Positions 55,744-64,000 of a stretch of 64,000 bases of DNA are shown here, in pieces. Position 1 is the stretch's first letter. Each line of letters begins with the position of its first letter. The notes below the pieces were generated by a model. The model worked only from the letters and a program-made list of their open reading frames with translations. It was not told the DNA's origin and searched no databases. The DNA is taken from positions 1 to 64,000 of the forward strand of contig CALWWP010000007.1 in NCBI GenBank assembly GCA_944385275.1. The letters are read 5' to 3'. A program made the translations under genes and the position numbers. The DNA is from an uncultured Oscillospiraceae bacterium (GTDB lineage: Bacteria; Bacillota; Clostridia; Oscillospirales; Oscillospiraceae).

Positions 55744-55971
55744 TTAGATTATGCTCAATACCATAGTAAGAGCGACGAATGCGCCTGCGACCCATTTTGT
55801 GGCTTTTGCAAGCTTTGCATCTATGGATTTGGCCTTGTTCTTGGTCAAGAACGTGTCAGCCACACCGCCGATGGAACCGGACAAGCCGGAGCTTTTTCCG
55901 GATTGGAACAAAACTATTAAAAGCAGAGCCAAACCACAAATCAACTGAAGAATAGTAATAAATAAAGTCAA
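55744..55971 (-). CDS. secG: Protein translocase subunit SecG
   Basis: 75 residues. Two membrane helices (about 2-22 and 54-75) with the characteristic central loop LFQSGKSSGLSGSIGG. Part of the SecYEG export channel. I prefer TTG 55971 because AAAGGA lies 8 bases upstream. The ATG at 55980 directly touches that element and has no spacing. The difference is only three residues. It is followed by its own hairpin and divergent to tatD. Confidence 0.9.
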   Translation of the reverse strand: MTLFITILQLICGLALLLIVLFQSGKSSGLSGSIGGVADTFLTKNKAKSIDAKLAKATKWVAGAFVALTMVLSII

Positions 55972-56119
55972 ACTAAACATTCCTTTCAAAATGGGAAAAT
56001 CCCACGAATATTTAAATGAAAATTTACTTTTGTTTTTTGGTAAAATGTATGATACCATAGTTAAAAATAAATTTCAAGTCTTTTTTCAAACAATAAATAG
56101 GATACAGCGGGGAATATTT

Positions 56120-56884
56120 ATGTATTTTGATACTCATGCTCATTATGATGACGAACAATTTGAAACCGACAGGGAACAGGTATTCGACTTGATCCATGAA
56201 AGTGGTGTGGAACTGGTGATGAATCCGGCGTGCGACATTGCCTCTGGGAAAGCTGCTGTAAGCTATGCCGATAAATACAGCTGGGTATATGCCGCCGTGG
56301 GCATCCATCCGCAGAGCGTACTCGAGATGATGCCCGGCGACATAGAAGAAGTAAAAAAAATGTCGTCGCATCCCAAAGTGCGCGCGATCGGAGAGATAGG
56401 ACTCGACTACCACTATGGGGCAGATACGAAAAAAGAACAAATTGAGCTTTTTTATGAGCAGATGCGTTTGGCTGACATGTTGGATCTGCCGGTCATAGTG
56501 CATGACAGAGAGGCTCATGCCGACTGCATAGACGCCGTACGGGCTTTTCCAAATGTCCGCGGAGTATTCCACTGCTATTCGGGAAGCTTGGAGACGGCCA
56601 AAGAATTGATACGCCGCGGCTGGTACATTTCCTTTACGGGGGCCCTTACATTTAAAAATGCCCGGCGTGCAGCGGAAGTCGCAAAATGGCTGCCAGATGA
56701 CAGGATAATGGTGGAGACGGACTGCCCCTATATGGCCCCGGTTCCGCTTAGAGGCAAGCGCTGCGATTCATCCATGCTGCAGTATACAGTTGGAGTTTTG
56801 GCGGAAATTAGAGGAATATCCCCGGGAAAAGCAGCGGAACTGACGCTAAAAAACGGAATAAACTTTTTTGACATAGACTTGTAA
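56120..56884 (+). CDS. TatD-family metal-dependent hydrolase (DNase)
   Basis: 254 residues. Start MYFDTHAHYDD gives the first metal His pair; GEIGLDYHY, VIVHDREAHAD, HCYSGS and MVETDCPYMAP follow, all TatD-type. Family members are 3'-5' DNases or other amidohydrolases. The frame begins upstream at 55991; ATG 56120 with GGGGAA matches the family. The gene is the last before the ribosomal-protein leader. Confidence 0.93.
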   Translation: MYFDTHAHYDDEQFETDREQVFDLIHESGVELVMNPACDIASGKAAVSYADKYSWVYAAVGIHPQSVLEMMPGDIEEVKKMSSHPKVRAIGEIGLDYHYGADTKKEQIELFYEQMRLADMLDLPVIVHDREAHADCIDAVRAFPNVRGVFHCYSGSLETAKELIRRGWYISFTGALTFKNARRAAEVAKWLPDDRIMVETDCPYMAPVPLRGKRCDSSMLQYTVGVLAEIRGISPGKAAELTLKNGINFFDIDL

Positions 56885-56947
56885 AAACAAGTGAGGCATC
56901 CCTGCCGGTACGGCTTGAAATAAAAAGAAAAAATATGAAAAAGCCTC

Positions 56948-56976
56948 TTGACACAGCGGTCTTTTTTTGATATTCT
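56948..56976 (+). promoter_or_regulatory. Strong promoter of the S10 ribosomal operon
   Basis: Exact -35 TTGACA (56948-56953), 17-base spacer with T-run, -10 TATTCT (56971-56976). Confidence 0.85.
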
Positions 56977-57144
56977 ACATAAGCGCCTGTGGAACAGGTA
57001 TGTCCATTTGAGCGCAATGCGTTGAAGCGGGAGATTGCCCGGCTTGACCGGGGTAACTTCCGTGGAGTATGTCCGATAATCGGGCGGCTGGAAAACATCT
57101 GTGTCTCAGCTGATATACTGCGTATATCGGCGAAGCAGAGATCG

Positions 57145-57172
57145 GCCGGCAGCTTTGCCGGCTGCATTTTTG
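57145..57172 (+). terminator. Attenuator-like hairpin in the S10 leader
   Basis: GCCGGCA (57145-57151) can pair with TGCCGGC (57156-57162). Alternatively GCAGC (57149-57153) pairs with GCTGC (57161-57165), directly followed by ATTTTT. The two pairings exclude each other, as in a conditional terminator. Confidence 0.55.
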
Positions 57173-57271
57173 AGGCGAAATGATACGCACGGCTGAGTTT
57201 ACGGATTTTTTCATCCGTACAAACTTGCGGATTTGTTGCCGCAGACAAGTACGAAGGAGGAAAATATATCA

Positions 57272-57586
57272 ATGGCAACAACTAGTAAAATGATCAGGAT
57301 CAGATTAAAGGCTTATGACCATCAGCTCATAGACCAGAGCGCAGAGAGAATTGTTGAGACTGCGAAGCGCACGGACGCCAAGGTATCCGGCCCCATCCCT
57401 CTTCCGACCCAAAAAGAGATTATAACGATCCTGCGTGCAGTCCACAAATATAAGGACAGCCGCGAGCAGTTTGAAAGAAGAGTGCATAAGCGCCTGATCG
57501 ACATCCTGAATCCGTCTCAGAAGACGGTCGAGGCTCTGATGTCCCTCGAGATCCCGGCCGGGGTTGAGATAGAGATCAAACTTTAA
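57272..57586 (+). CDS. rpsJ: 30S ribosomal protein S10
   Basis: 104 residues, beginning with [15 protein letters not shown] after a short tail and ending with [10 protein letters not shown]. First gene of the S10 operon, in the head of the small subunit. ATG 57272 has AAGGAGG upstream; the longer frame from 57233 would begin in the leader and is rejected. Confidence 0.97.
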   Translation: MATTSKMIRIRLKAYDHQLIDQSAERIVETAKRTDAKVSGPIPLPTQKEIITILRAVHKYKDSREQFERRVHKRLIDILNPSQKTVEALMSLEIPAGVEIEIKL

Positions 57587-57679
57587 AAAAGCAAACAACC
57601 TTGTCTGCGTCTTGCGGGCAGACGGGTCAAGTTGGCGCGGCAGCGCGTCAACCAATAACCTTTAAGGAGGAAATACTGA

Positions 57680-58375
57680 ATGAAAAAAGCAATCATCGGA
57701 AAAAAAGTCGGTATGACACAGATTTTCGATGAGACCGGTAAAGTCATCCCGGTGACTGTAATCGAAGCCGGTCCGTGTGTCGTGGTCCAGAAAAAAGACC
57801 TTGATAAAGAAGGGTATGCGTCGGTTCAGCTCGGCTTTGAAGATGCGAAGGAGAAGCAGCTGACGAAGCCTGAAAAAGGCCATTTTGAAAAAGCTGGCGT
57901 TTCGGCAAAGAAATATCTGAAAGAGTTCAGACTGGAGAGCGCTGGCTCGATGAACGTCGGAGATGTTGTGAAGGCTGACGTTTTCGCAGAAGGCGACAAA
58001 GTGGACGTTACAGGCATCAGCCGCGGTAAAGGCTACGCCGGCGTCATCAAGCGCTGGGGCGCACAGCGCACCCCGACCTCTCACGGCGGCGGTCCTGTTC
58101 ACAGGCATGCAGGTTCCATGGGTTCCGGCACTGACCCCTCCCGTATATTCCCGGGTAAGATTGGAGCGGGCCACATGGGAGCTGAGCAGGTGACAGTCAT
58201 GAATCTGGATATAGTAAAGGTAGATCCGGAGCTGAACATGATAGCAGTCCGCGGAGCCATTCCGGGACCTAAAGGCGGAATCGTCTATGTCAGAAATACA
58301 GCTAAACACAACAGGATCAAGAATACGGTCGTGACCGTAAGCACAAACCCGCAGAAGAAATCTGCAAGAGGCTAA
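57680..58375 (+). CDS. rplC: 50S ribosomal protein L3
   Basis: 231 residues. Typical features: [15 protein letters not shown] at the start, [17 protein letters not shown] central loop ([14 protein letters not shown]) that reaches the peptidyl-transferase area, and the [15 protein letters not shown] segment. AAGGAGGAAAT precedes the ATG. It lies 93 bases after rpsJ. Confidence 0.98.
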   Translation: MKKAIIGKKVGMTQIFDETGKVIPVTVIEAGPCVVVQKKDLDKEGYASVQLGFEDAKEKQLTKPEKGHFEKAGVSAKKYLKEFRLESAGSMNVGDVVKADVFAEGDKVDVTGISRGKGYAGVIKRWGAQRTPTSHGGGPVHRHAGSMGSGTDPSRIFPGKIGAGHMGAEQVTVMNLDIVKVDPELNMIAVRGAIPGPKGGIVYVRNTAKHNRIKNTVVTVSTNPQKKSARG

Positions 58376-58391
58376 GAAAGGAGAGAGTTAA

Positions 58392-59015
58392 ATGCCTACA
58401 GTTAAGGTTTACAATATGGCCGGCAAGGTTGTCGGTGAGGTTGAGCTCTCCGAGGCCGTTTTCGGGATCGAGCCAAACAAAGCGGTCCTTCACGAATCGG
58501 TCAAGAATTATCTTGCTAATCAAAGACAGGGCACGCAGAGCAATCTGACGCGCGGAGAGGTCTCCGGAGGCGGCAGAAAGCCGTGGAGACAAAAGGGAAC
58601 GGGTAATGCCCGCCACGGCTCCACCAGAGCTCCTCAGTGGACGCACGGCGGCAACGCGTTTGCCAACAAGCCCAGAAGTTACAGATATTCTCTGAACAAG
58701 AAGGTAAAAGCTGTTGCGATGAAGAGCGCTTTGTCCGCGAAAGCCCAGAGCAGCGATATCATCGTTATCGACAGCATCAATATGGATGCGATCAAGACAA
58801 AAGATTTCAGCCAGTTCCTCAAGGCTATAGACGTAGCTGGCAAGGCGCTCGTTGTAACATCTGAAATGAAGGAGAACGTCGTCAAGAGCGCGCGCAATAT
58901 CCCCGGAGTTACAACTACTTTTGCCGGGATCATGAGTCCGTATGAGATTTTGAACTGCAAGAAGTTTGTTATTGAGCAGGACGCTCTCCGCAGGCTTGAG
59001 GAGGTATATGCGTAA
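58392..59015 (+). CDS. rplD: 50S ribosomal protein L4
   Basis: 207 residues. The extended loop GRKPWRQKGTGNARHGS lines the exit tunnel. L4 represses the S10 operon in E. coli by binding its leader, so it is the first candidate regulator for the leader upstream. Stop overlaps the rplW start (TAATG). Confidence 0.97.
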   Translation: MPTVKVYNMAGKVVGEVELSEAVFGIEPNKAVLHESVKNYLANQRQGTQSNLTRGEVSGGGRKPWRQKGTGNARHGSTRAPQWTHGGNAFANKPRSYRYSLNKKVKAVAMKSALSAKAQSSDIIVIDSINMDAIKTKDFSQFLKAIDVAGKALVVTSEMKENVVKSARNIPGVTTTFAGIMSPYEILNCKKFVIEQDALRRLEEVYA

Positions 59016-59311
59016 TGAAAACCGCTTATGACGTTTTGATTAGACCTGTTATTTCCGAGCAGTCTATGGAGCATACCGATTTAAAGAAGTATGTTTTCGA
59101 AGTTGCCAAGGATGCCAACAAAATAGAGATCAAGAAGGCCGTTGAAGAGGCGTTCGGCGTAAAAGTACAGAAGATTTCAACGACGAATGTACGCGGCAAA
59201 GCTAAAAGGATGGGAGCATATCCCGCGGGCCAGACTGCCGGTTGGAAAAAGGCTGTCGTAAAGCTCACAGAGGATTCCAAGACCATCGAATTCTTTGAAG
59301 GGATGGTGTAA
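59015..59311 (+). CDS. rplW: 50S ribosomal protein L23
   Basis: 98 residues with YDVLIRPVISEQSM at the N-terminus and the typical loop with KVQKISTTNVRGKAKRMG. It lies at the tunnel exit and is the docking point for SRP and trigger factor. Start overlaps the L4 stop by one base. Confidence 0.97.
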   Translation: MKTAYDVLIRPVISEQSMEHTDLKKYVFEVAKDANKIEIKKAVEEAFGVKVQKISTTNVRGKAKRMGAYPAGQTAGWKKAVVKLTEDSKTIEFFEGMV

Positions 59312-59314
59312 TAA

Positions 59315-60151
59315 ATGTCCATTAAAACATTTAAACCGACTACCCCCTCCAGACGTCATATGACAGTCTCCGGTTTTGACGGAGTTGACAAGAAGGCAAA
59401 GCCCGAAAAAAGTCTGGTAGAGGTTTTGAAGAAAAATGCCGGCCGCAACAGCTACGGCCGTATCACTGTCCGTCACAGAGGCGGCGGAAACAAGAAGAAA
59501 TACAGGATTATCGACTTCAAGAGAAATAAGGCAGACGTAGAAGGCAAGGTCGTGCGTATAGAGTATGACCCCAACCGCTCCGCAAATATAGCTCTTGTAG
59601 AATATGCCGACGGAGAGCGCAGATACATTATCGCTCCGGTCGGTATAGCGGCAGGAGATGCTGTCATCGCATCCCCCAACGCAGATATCAAGCCGGGCAA
59701 CACCCTTCCAATTGCGAACATCCCGGTCGGTGCAATTATCCACAATATTGAACTCTATCCCGGCAAGGGCGCCCAGCTTGTGCGCGCAGCCGGCGTATCT
59801 GCTCAGCTTATGGCTAAAGAGGGAGATATGGCACAGGTCAGACTTCCTTCGGGCGAAGTCAGATATATCCGCACAAACTGCATGGCCACTATAGGCCAGG
59901 TCGGAAATATTGACCATGAAAACATTGCCATTGGTAAGGCCGGAAGAAAGCGCCACATGGGCTGGAGACCTACGGTCCGCGGTTCTGTTATGAACCCTGT
60001 TGATCACCCGCACGGCGGCGGTGAAGGCAAGAGCCCGATAGGCCGTCCGGGACCTGTCACTCCTTGGGGCAAGCCTGCACTTGGCTATAAGACAAGAAAG
60101 ACAAAGAATCCGACTGACAAGTTTATTGTAAAGCGCCGCGGCGCCAAATAA
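59315..60151 (+). CDS. rplB: 50S ribosomal protein L2
   Basis: 278 residues. Conserved [13 protein letters not shown] at the N-terminus and the C-terminal [19 protein letters not shown] plus [10 protein letters not shown], with the essential histidine near the peptidyl-transferase center. Only 3 bases after rplW. Confidence 0.98.
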   Translation: MSIKTFKPTTPSRRHMTVSGFDGVDKKAKPEKSLVEVLKKNAGRNSYGRITVRHRGGGNKKKYRIIDFKRNKADVEGKVVRIEYDPNRSANIALVEYADGERRYIIAPVGIAAGDAVIASPNADIKPGNTLPIANIPVGAIIHNIELYPGKGAQLVRAAGVSAQLMAKEGDMAQVRLPSGEVRYIRTNCMATIGQVGNIDHENIAIGKAGRKRHMGWRPTVRGSVMNPVDHPHGGGEGKSPIGRPGPVTPWGKPALGYKTRKTKNPTDKFIVKRRGAK

Positions 60152-60169
60152 GTAAGGAGGGCAATTATT

Positions 60170-60442
60170 TTGAGTAGAAGCATTAAGAAGGGCCCTTTTG
60201 CCGCGCCTGAGCTGCTTAAAAGGGTCGACGAAATGAATAAAACGGGCGACAAGAAAGTCCTCAGGACTTGGTCGCGCGCATCCACCATCTTCCCGTCGTT
60301 TGTCGGACATACAATAGCGGTACATGATGGCCGCAAGCATGTCCCGGTATATATCACGGAAGACATGGTCGGACACAAACTCGGCGAGTTCGCACCGACG
60401 AGGACTTACAGAGGTCACGCCGGCAGCAAGACTGGTAAATAA
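60170..60442 (+). CDS. rpsS: 30S ribosomal protein S19
   Basis: 90 residues, TTG start behind [18 protein letters not shown] and the conserved [21 protein letters not shown] and [11 protein letters not shown]. Located in the head of the small subunit, near S13. Confidence 0.97.
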   Translation: MSRSIKKGPFAAPELLKRVDEMNKTGDKKVLRTWSRASTIFPSFVGHTIAVHDGRKHVPVYITEDMVGHKLGEFAPTRTYRGHAGSKTGK

Positions 60443-60456
60443 GGAGGCAAGCAGAC

Positions 60457-60792
60457 ATGGAAGCAAGAGCACAATATAAATTTGCACGCATTTCTCCCCG
60501 CAAAGTGAAAATTGTCTGCGACCTCATTCGCGGAAAAGACACAACGACGGCGGCGGCGATTTTGATGCAGACTCCTAAAGCCGCTTCTGAGATAATGCAG
60601 AAGATTCTTCACAGCGCAGTTTCCAATGCAGAGAACAACTTTGAGATGAACCCGGATAACCTTTTTGTTTCGGAAGTCTACGCCGATCCCGGCCCTGTTC
60701 TGAAGAGAGGCAGACCGAGAGCTCACGGCAGAATGAACCGTATATTGAAGAGAACATCTCATATAACAATCGTTGTGAAGGAAAAGGAGTGA
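60457..60792 (+). CDS. rplV: 50S ribosomal protein L22
   Basis: 111 residues. [17 protein letters not shown] at the N-terminus; the tunnel hairpin [18 protein letters not shown] near the C-terminus is intact. AAGGAGGCAAGCAG precedes the ATG. Confidence 0.97.
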   Translation: MEARAQYKFARISPRKVKIVCDLIRGKDTTTAAAILMQTPKAASEIMQKILHSAVSNAENNFEMNPDNLFVSEVYADPGPVLKRGRPRAHGRMNRILKRTSHITIVVKEKE

Positions 60793-60796
60793 GAGT

Positions 60797-61618
60797 ATGG
60801 GACAGAAAGTAAATCCGCATGGCCTGCGCGTCGGCGTCATCAAGGATTGGGACTCCCGTTGGTATACGAGAAATGACAAAGCAGGAGATCTGATCGTAGA
60901 AGACTATAAGATCCGCAAATTCCTGAAGGAGACATTGCACTCCGCGGGCGTTCCGAAGATCGAGATCGAAAGAGATAACGCAAAGGTCAGGATCTATCTG
61001 CACTGCTCCAGACCCGGTGTAGTTATAGGCAAGGGCGGCGCCGAGATCGAGAAGCTGAAGCTCAGACTTGAGAAGATGATCGGCAAGCCTGTAGCCCTGA
61101 GCATTGTGGAAGTAAAAACTCCGGATACAAATGCGCAGCTGGTAGCAGAAAACATCGCTTCTCAGCTTGAAAGAAGAATTTCTTTCCGCCGCGCTATGAA
61201 GAACGCCATGTCCAGAGCGATGCGTCTTGGCGTGCGCGGAATTAAGGTCACCGTAGGCGGACGCCTTGGAGGCGCTGAAATAGCCAGAAGCGAAAGCTAT
61301 CACGAGGGAACCATTCCTCTGCAGACCATAAGAGCAGATATAGAGTATGGCTTTGCAGAAGCGGCTACCACTTACGGCCGTATAGGTGTAAAGGTTTGGA
61401 TATACAAGGGAGAAGTTCTCAATCAGACCTTGAGGACCACCCCGAGAACAATGGATATGAACCGCGCAAACGATAGAAAGAACAATGACCGCAGACGCGG
61501 CAATCGTCCGAACAACAGAAATAACAGAGGCGGAGCCAGATCCGGAGGAAACTTCGGAGGCAGGAACGGCGGTTCACCGTCCAGAAATCCCGCGGCCCCC
61601 AGAGAAGGAGGAAACTGA
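60797..61618 (+). CDS. rpsC: 30S ribosomal protein S3 with long C-terminal tail
   Basis: 273 residues. KH domain with [12 protein letters not shown] and the conserved C-terminal fold through [11 protein letters not shown]. Beyond about residue 214 there is an Arg/Asn/Gly-rich extension that includes [16 protein letters not shown], an unstructured basic tail longer than the common S3. Starts 4 bases after rplV. Confidence 0.97.
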   Translation: MGQKVNPHGLRVGVIKDWDSRWYTRNDKAGDLIVEDYKIRKFLKETLHSAGVPKIEIERDNAKVRIYLHCSRPGVVIGKGGAEIEKLKLRLEKMIGKPVALSIVEVKTPDTNAQLVAENIASQLERRISFRRAMKNAMSRAMRLGVRGIKVTVGGRLGGAEIARSESYHEGTIPLQTIRADIEYGFAEAATTYGRIGVKVWIYKGEVLNQTLRTTPRTMDMNRANDRKNNDRRRGNRPNNRNNRGGARSGGNFGGRNGGSPSRNPAAPREGGN

Positions 61619-61621
61619 TCA

Positions 61622-62050
61622 ATGCTTCTGCCTAAAAGAGTAAAATACCGCAGAGTTCACAGAGGACGCATGAAAGGCGTAGCTACCAGAGGCAATAAAG
61701 TCAATTACGGCGAATATGGCCTGCAGGCTCTTGAACCGGCGTGGATCACAAGCAATCAAATAGAGGCGGCTCGTATCGCGATGACTCGTTATACACGCCG
61801 CGGTGGTAAAGTTTGGATAAAGATTTTTCCAGACAAGCCGGTTACCCAGAAACCAGCTGAAACCCGTATGGGTTCCGGTAAGGGTTCTCCGGAGTATTGG
61901 GTAGCAGTTGTAAAGCCCGGCAGAATATTGTTTGAAATTGCCGGTGTGCCAGAAGAAACCGCTCGCGAAGCTCTTCGTCTTGCAGGACATAAATTGCCTA
62001 TCAAGACAAAGTTCGTAAAGCGCGAATCCGAGACAGGTGGTGAGGAATGA
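61622..62050 (+). CDS. rplP: 50S ribosomal protein L16
   Basis: 142 residues. [18 protein letters not shown] at the N-terminus and the [19 protein letters not shown] block are typical. Near the A-site tRNA. It overlaps rpmC by 4 bases. Confidence 0.97.
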   Translation: MLLPKRVKYRRVHRGRMKGVATRGNKVNYGEYGLQALEPAWITSNQIEAARIAMTRYTRRGGKVWIKIFPDKPVTQKPAETRMGSGKGSPEYWVAVVKPGRILFEIAGVPEETAREALRLAGHKLPIKTKFVKRESETGGEE

Positions 62051-62244
62051 TGAAGGCTAAAGAAGTCCGTTCCATGAGTGCAGCCGAGCTTGAGAAAAAA
62101 GTTGTAGAATTGAAAAAAGATTTATTTATGCTTAGAATGCAGCATGCGACGAATCAGTTGGATAATCCAATTAAGATCGCGGAAGTAAAGCGCGATATCG
62201 CCCGAGTCAAGACCATACTGCACGAAAAGCAGATTGAGCGTTAA
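62047..62244 (+). CDS. rpmC: 50S ribosomal protein L29
   Basis: 65 residues, two-helix hairpin: [27 protein letters not shown] N-terminus and [17 protein letters not shown]. Start overlaps rplP (ATGATG; 62047 or 62050). Confidence 0.95.
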   Translation: MMKAKEVRSMSAAELEKKVVELKKDLFMLRMQHATNQLDNPIKIAEVKRDIARVKTILHEKQIER

Positions 62245-62260
62245 GGAGAGTTGAAGACAG

Positions 62261-62521
62261 ATGAACGAAAGAACGACTTATAGAAAGACCAGAGTCGGAA
62301 AAGTTATTTCCGACAAAATGGACAAAACGATAGTTGTCGCTGTCGAAGACCGCGTAGCGCATCCGCTTTATAAAAAGATCATTAAAAGGACTTACAAGCT
62401 CAAAGCCCATGATGAGAACAATACGTGCGGCATCGGCGACAGAGTCAAGGTCATGGAGACCCGTCCGCTGTCCAAGGACAAGAGATGGCGTCTTGTTGAA
62501 ATTATTGAGAAAGCAAAGTAA
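62261..62521 (+). CDS. rpsQ: 30S ribosomal protein S17
   Basis: 86 residues. [19 protein letters not shown] and [16 protein letters not shown] are typical, an OB-fold 16S rRNA binder. AAGGAGAG precedes the ATG. Confidence 0.97.
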   Translation: MNERTTYRKTRVGKVISDKMDKTIVVAVEDRVAHPLYKKIIKRTYKLKAHDENNTCGIGDRVKVMETRPLSKDKRWRLVEIIEKAK

Positions 62522-62533
62522 GGAGGCTGCCAA

Positions 62534-62902
62534 ATGATACAACAGGAAACTTATCTGAAGGTTGCCGACAATACCGGCGCCAAAGAAATTAAATGTATCC
62601 GCGTTTTGGGCGGCTCCAAAAGAAAGTACGGCAACATCGGCGATGTGATTGTCGCATCTGTTCGCAAAGCCGTACCGGGCGGAACTGTTAAAAAGGGCGA
62701 CGTCGTTAAAGCCGTTATAGTGCGCTCTGCCAAGGGAGTGCGCCGCGCAGACGGGACCTATGTTCGCTTTGATGAAAACGCGGCAGTGCTTATCAGGGAC
62801 GACAAGAACCCGAGAGGCACTCGCATCTTTGGGCCTGTGGCTAGAGAGCTTCGCGACAAGGATTACATGAAGATCCTTTCGCTGGCACCCGAAGTTATAT
62901 AA
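62534..62902 (+). CDS. rplN: 50S ribosomal protein L14
   Basis: 122 residues. [18 protein letters not shown] at the N-terminus, [16 protein letters not shown] near the C-terminus. AAGGAGGCTGCCAA precedes the ATG. Confidence 0.98.
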   Translation: MIQQETYLKVADNTGAKEIKCIRVLGGSKRKYGNIGDVIVASVRKAVPGGTVKKGDVVKAVIVRSAKGVRRADGTYVRFDENAAVLIRDDKNPRGTRIFGPVARELRDKDYMKILSLAPEVI

Positions 62903-62915
62903 GGGGGCTTAAACG

Positions 62916-63224
62916 ATGAATGTAAAAAAAGACGATATAGTAGTTGTTCTTGCCGGAAAGGACAAGGGCAAGCAGGGTAAAGTACTGCGCGCCGATCCAA
63001 AGAATGGCAAGGTAGTAGTTGAAGGCGTTAACGTCGCATCAAAGCATACGAAGCCGAGAAAGCAGGGAGAAGAGGGCGGAATTCTCAAGATTGAGACTCC
63101 GATATATGCCTGCAAGGTCATGCGCGTATGCCCAAAGTGCGGAAAGCCTACCCGCAAGGCACATAAGATTCAAGCAGATGGCACAAAGGTGACTGTTTGC
63201 AAGAAGTGCGGCGCAGAAATATAA
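62916..63224 (+). CDS. rplX: 50S ribosomal protein L24
   Basis: 102 residues. KOW motif [20 protein letters not shown] and the conserved [11 protein letters not shown] follow. The C-terminal [10 protein letters not shown]...CKKCG makes a zinc-ribbon-like four-cysteine element. Confidence 0.97.
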   Translation: MNVKKDDIVVVLAGKDKGKQGKVLRADPKNGKVVVEGVNVASKHTKPRKQGEEGGILKIETPIYACKVMRVCPKCGKPTRKAHKIQADGTKVTVCKKCGAEI

Positions 63225-63242
63225 GAGAGGGAGAAAAGCACA

Positions 63243-63785
63243 ATGACGAGATTAAAACAAAAATATATCGATGAAGTTGCTCCTGCTCTTATGGCTAAGT
63301 TTGAATACAAGAGCCCGATGCAGATCCCCAAGATCGAAAAAGTAGTTGTCAATGTCGGCTGCGGCGATGCAAGGGACAATGCAAAGGTTCTTGACTCTGT
63401 AGTCAATGAAATATCTGCTATTACCGGACAGAGGGCGGTCATTACGCACGCTAAGAAGTCGGTTGCAAACTTCAAAGTAAGAGAAGGTATGCCGGTAGGC
63501 GTTAAGGTAACGCTGCGTCATGATAAGATGTGGGAATTCCTTGACAGATTTATAAACATAGCGCTGCCTCGCGTACGTGATTTCAGAGGAATCAATCCTA
63601 ACGCATTTGACGGCCGCGGCAACTATGCCATAGGCGTCAAAGAGCAGCTGATTTTCCCGGAAATCGAATACGATAAGATCGAAAAGATCCGCGGTATGGA
63701 TATCGTTATCTGTACTACTGCACAGACTGATGAAGAAGCAAGAGAGCTGCTGAGACTGGTAGGCGCTCCGTTTGCGCAGGATTAA
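63243..63785 (+). CDS. rplE: 50S ribosomal protein L5
   Basis: 180 residues. [31 protein letters not shown] and the conserved [22 protein letters not shown] are typical. Binds 5S rRNA. Starts 18 bases after rplX. Confidence 0.98.
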   Translation: MTRLKQKYIDEVAPALMAKFEYKSPMQIPKIEKVVVNVGCGDARDNAKVLDSVVNEISAITGQRAVITHAKKSVANFKVREGMPVGVKVTLRHDKMWEFLDRFINIALPRVRDFRGINPNAFDGRGNYAIGVKEQLIFPEIEYDKIEKIRGMDIVICTTAQTDEEARELLRLVGAPFAQD

Positions 63786-63800
63786 GGGAGGATACGATAA

Positions 63801-63986
63801 ATGGCAAAAAAATCTATGATTTTAAAGCAGCAGAGAGAGCCAAAGTTCTCTACACGCCGTTATAACAGGTGCAAGATCTGCGGACGTCCGCATGCTTATT
63901 TGAGAAACTACGGTATTTGCCGTATTTGTTTCAGAGAACTGGCTTATAAAGGCCAGATACCAGGAGTCAAGAAGGCTTCTTGGTAA
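63801..63986 (+). CDS. rpsN: 30S ribosomal protein S14, type Z (zinc)
   Basis: 61 residues with the zinc pair CKICG...CRICF, the short zinc-dependent S14 form. [17 protein letters not shown] at the N-terminus. The operon runs on past the window edge; S8 would be expected next. Confidence 0.97.
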   Translation: MAKKSMILKQQREPKFSTRRYNRCKICGRPHAYLRNYGICRICFRELAYKGQIPGVKKASW

Positions 63987-64000
63987 ACCGCATTTAGCAT

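Larger units (their letters stand above)
56885..57271 (+). ncRNA. Gap with promoter and structured leader of the S10 operon
   Basis: 387 bases without a coding region. A sigma-A promoter lies at 56948-56976, so about 290 bases of 5' leader precede rpsJ. Hairpins seen: 57145-57162 (alternative pairing, see attenuator), TACGGAT/ATCCGTA at 57200-57219 and TGCGG/CCGCA at 57226-57243. In many bacteria the S10 leader is regulated by a ribosomal protein (L4 in E. coli); here such control is likely but not proven. Confidence 0.6.

Noticed and set aside
59177..60487. 436-codon minus-strand frame across rplW-rplB-rpsS
   Set aside because: It crosses several certain ribosomal-protein genes and is a codon-bias artefact.

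Overview
The window is chromosomal DNA of a low-to-mid GC, spore-forming, anaerobic Firmicute of the class Clostridia. The Oscillospiraceae and their relatives are my best guess, but the family is not proven. The evidence is the germination protease gene gpr, meso-DAP dehydrogenase, PPDK, a ParAB system with parS sites, type-Z (zinc) S14, the gene order dnaA-dnaN-yaaA-recF-yaaB-gyrB-gyrA, and 2-hydroxyacyl-CoA dehydratase type activase genes. I see no prophage, insertion sequence, CRISPR array, rRNA or tRNA.

Layout. 1-13.2 kb: the 3' end of ppdK, an MBL hydrolase, three small zinc-ribbon proteins, ddh, the asp23-fakA pair, ymdB, the YhaO/YhaN-like nuclease-ATPase pair and an AlbA_2-type regulator. 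13.2-17.0 kb (minus strand): M16 peptidase, membrane phosphoesterase, NYN-domain protein and LysR regulator in one tight run. 17.3-25.4 kb: an orphan family-5 solute-binding lipoprotein, a cyclase-family hydrolase, a GT39-like membrane protein, then a ferredoxin-type aldo/keto reductase, ilvE, a PaaK-type CoA ligase and an ACT protein. 25.5-34.7 kb: dnaA, the replication origin (DnaA-box cluster at 26.85-27.06 kb), dnaN, yaaA, recF, yaaB, gyrB, gyrA, rnhA. 34.9-40.8 kb: a MarR-led operon with a double-ASKHA activase, a dehydratase-like subunit and a protein resembling methanogenesis marker 8 (DUF2099). 40.9-49.9 kb: thioesterase, ABC-2 transporter, rpsT, gpr, nitroreductase, parA-parB with two parS sites, serS, rsmG. 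49.9-55.6 kb: an oxaloacetate decarboxylase-like set (alpha, gamma-like, biotin carrier) without a beta subunit, then a second LysR / MBL / solute-binding-protein module. 55.7-64 kb: secG, tatD, then the S10 ribosomal-protein operon from rpsJ to rpsN behind a strong promoter and a long structured leader.

How it fits together. Housekeeping replication, segregation and translation genes surround the origin. Between them are small accessory blocks. The most intriguing are (i) the MarR / activase / dehydratase-like / DUF2099-like operon, which looks like a dedicated ATP-driven low-potential activation system with an unknown target, and (ii) two paralogous modules that pair an unusual LysR regulator with an orphan peptide-type solute-binding lipoprotein without permease or ATPase genes. 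Many coding starts were moved from the longest open frame to an internal codon with a good Shine-Dalgarno sequence; these choices are explained per gene. All names come from reading the translated sequences; no database search was run.
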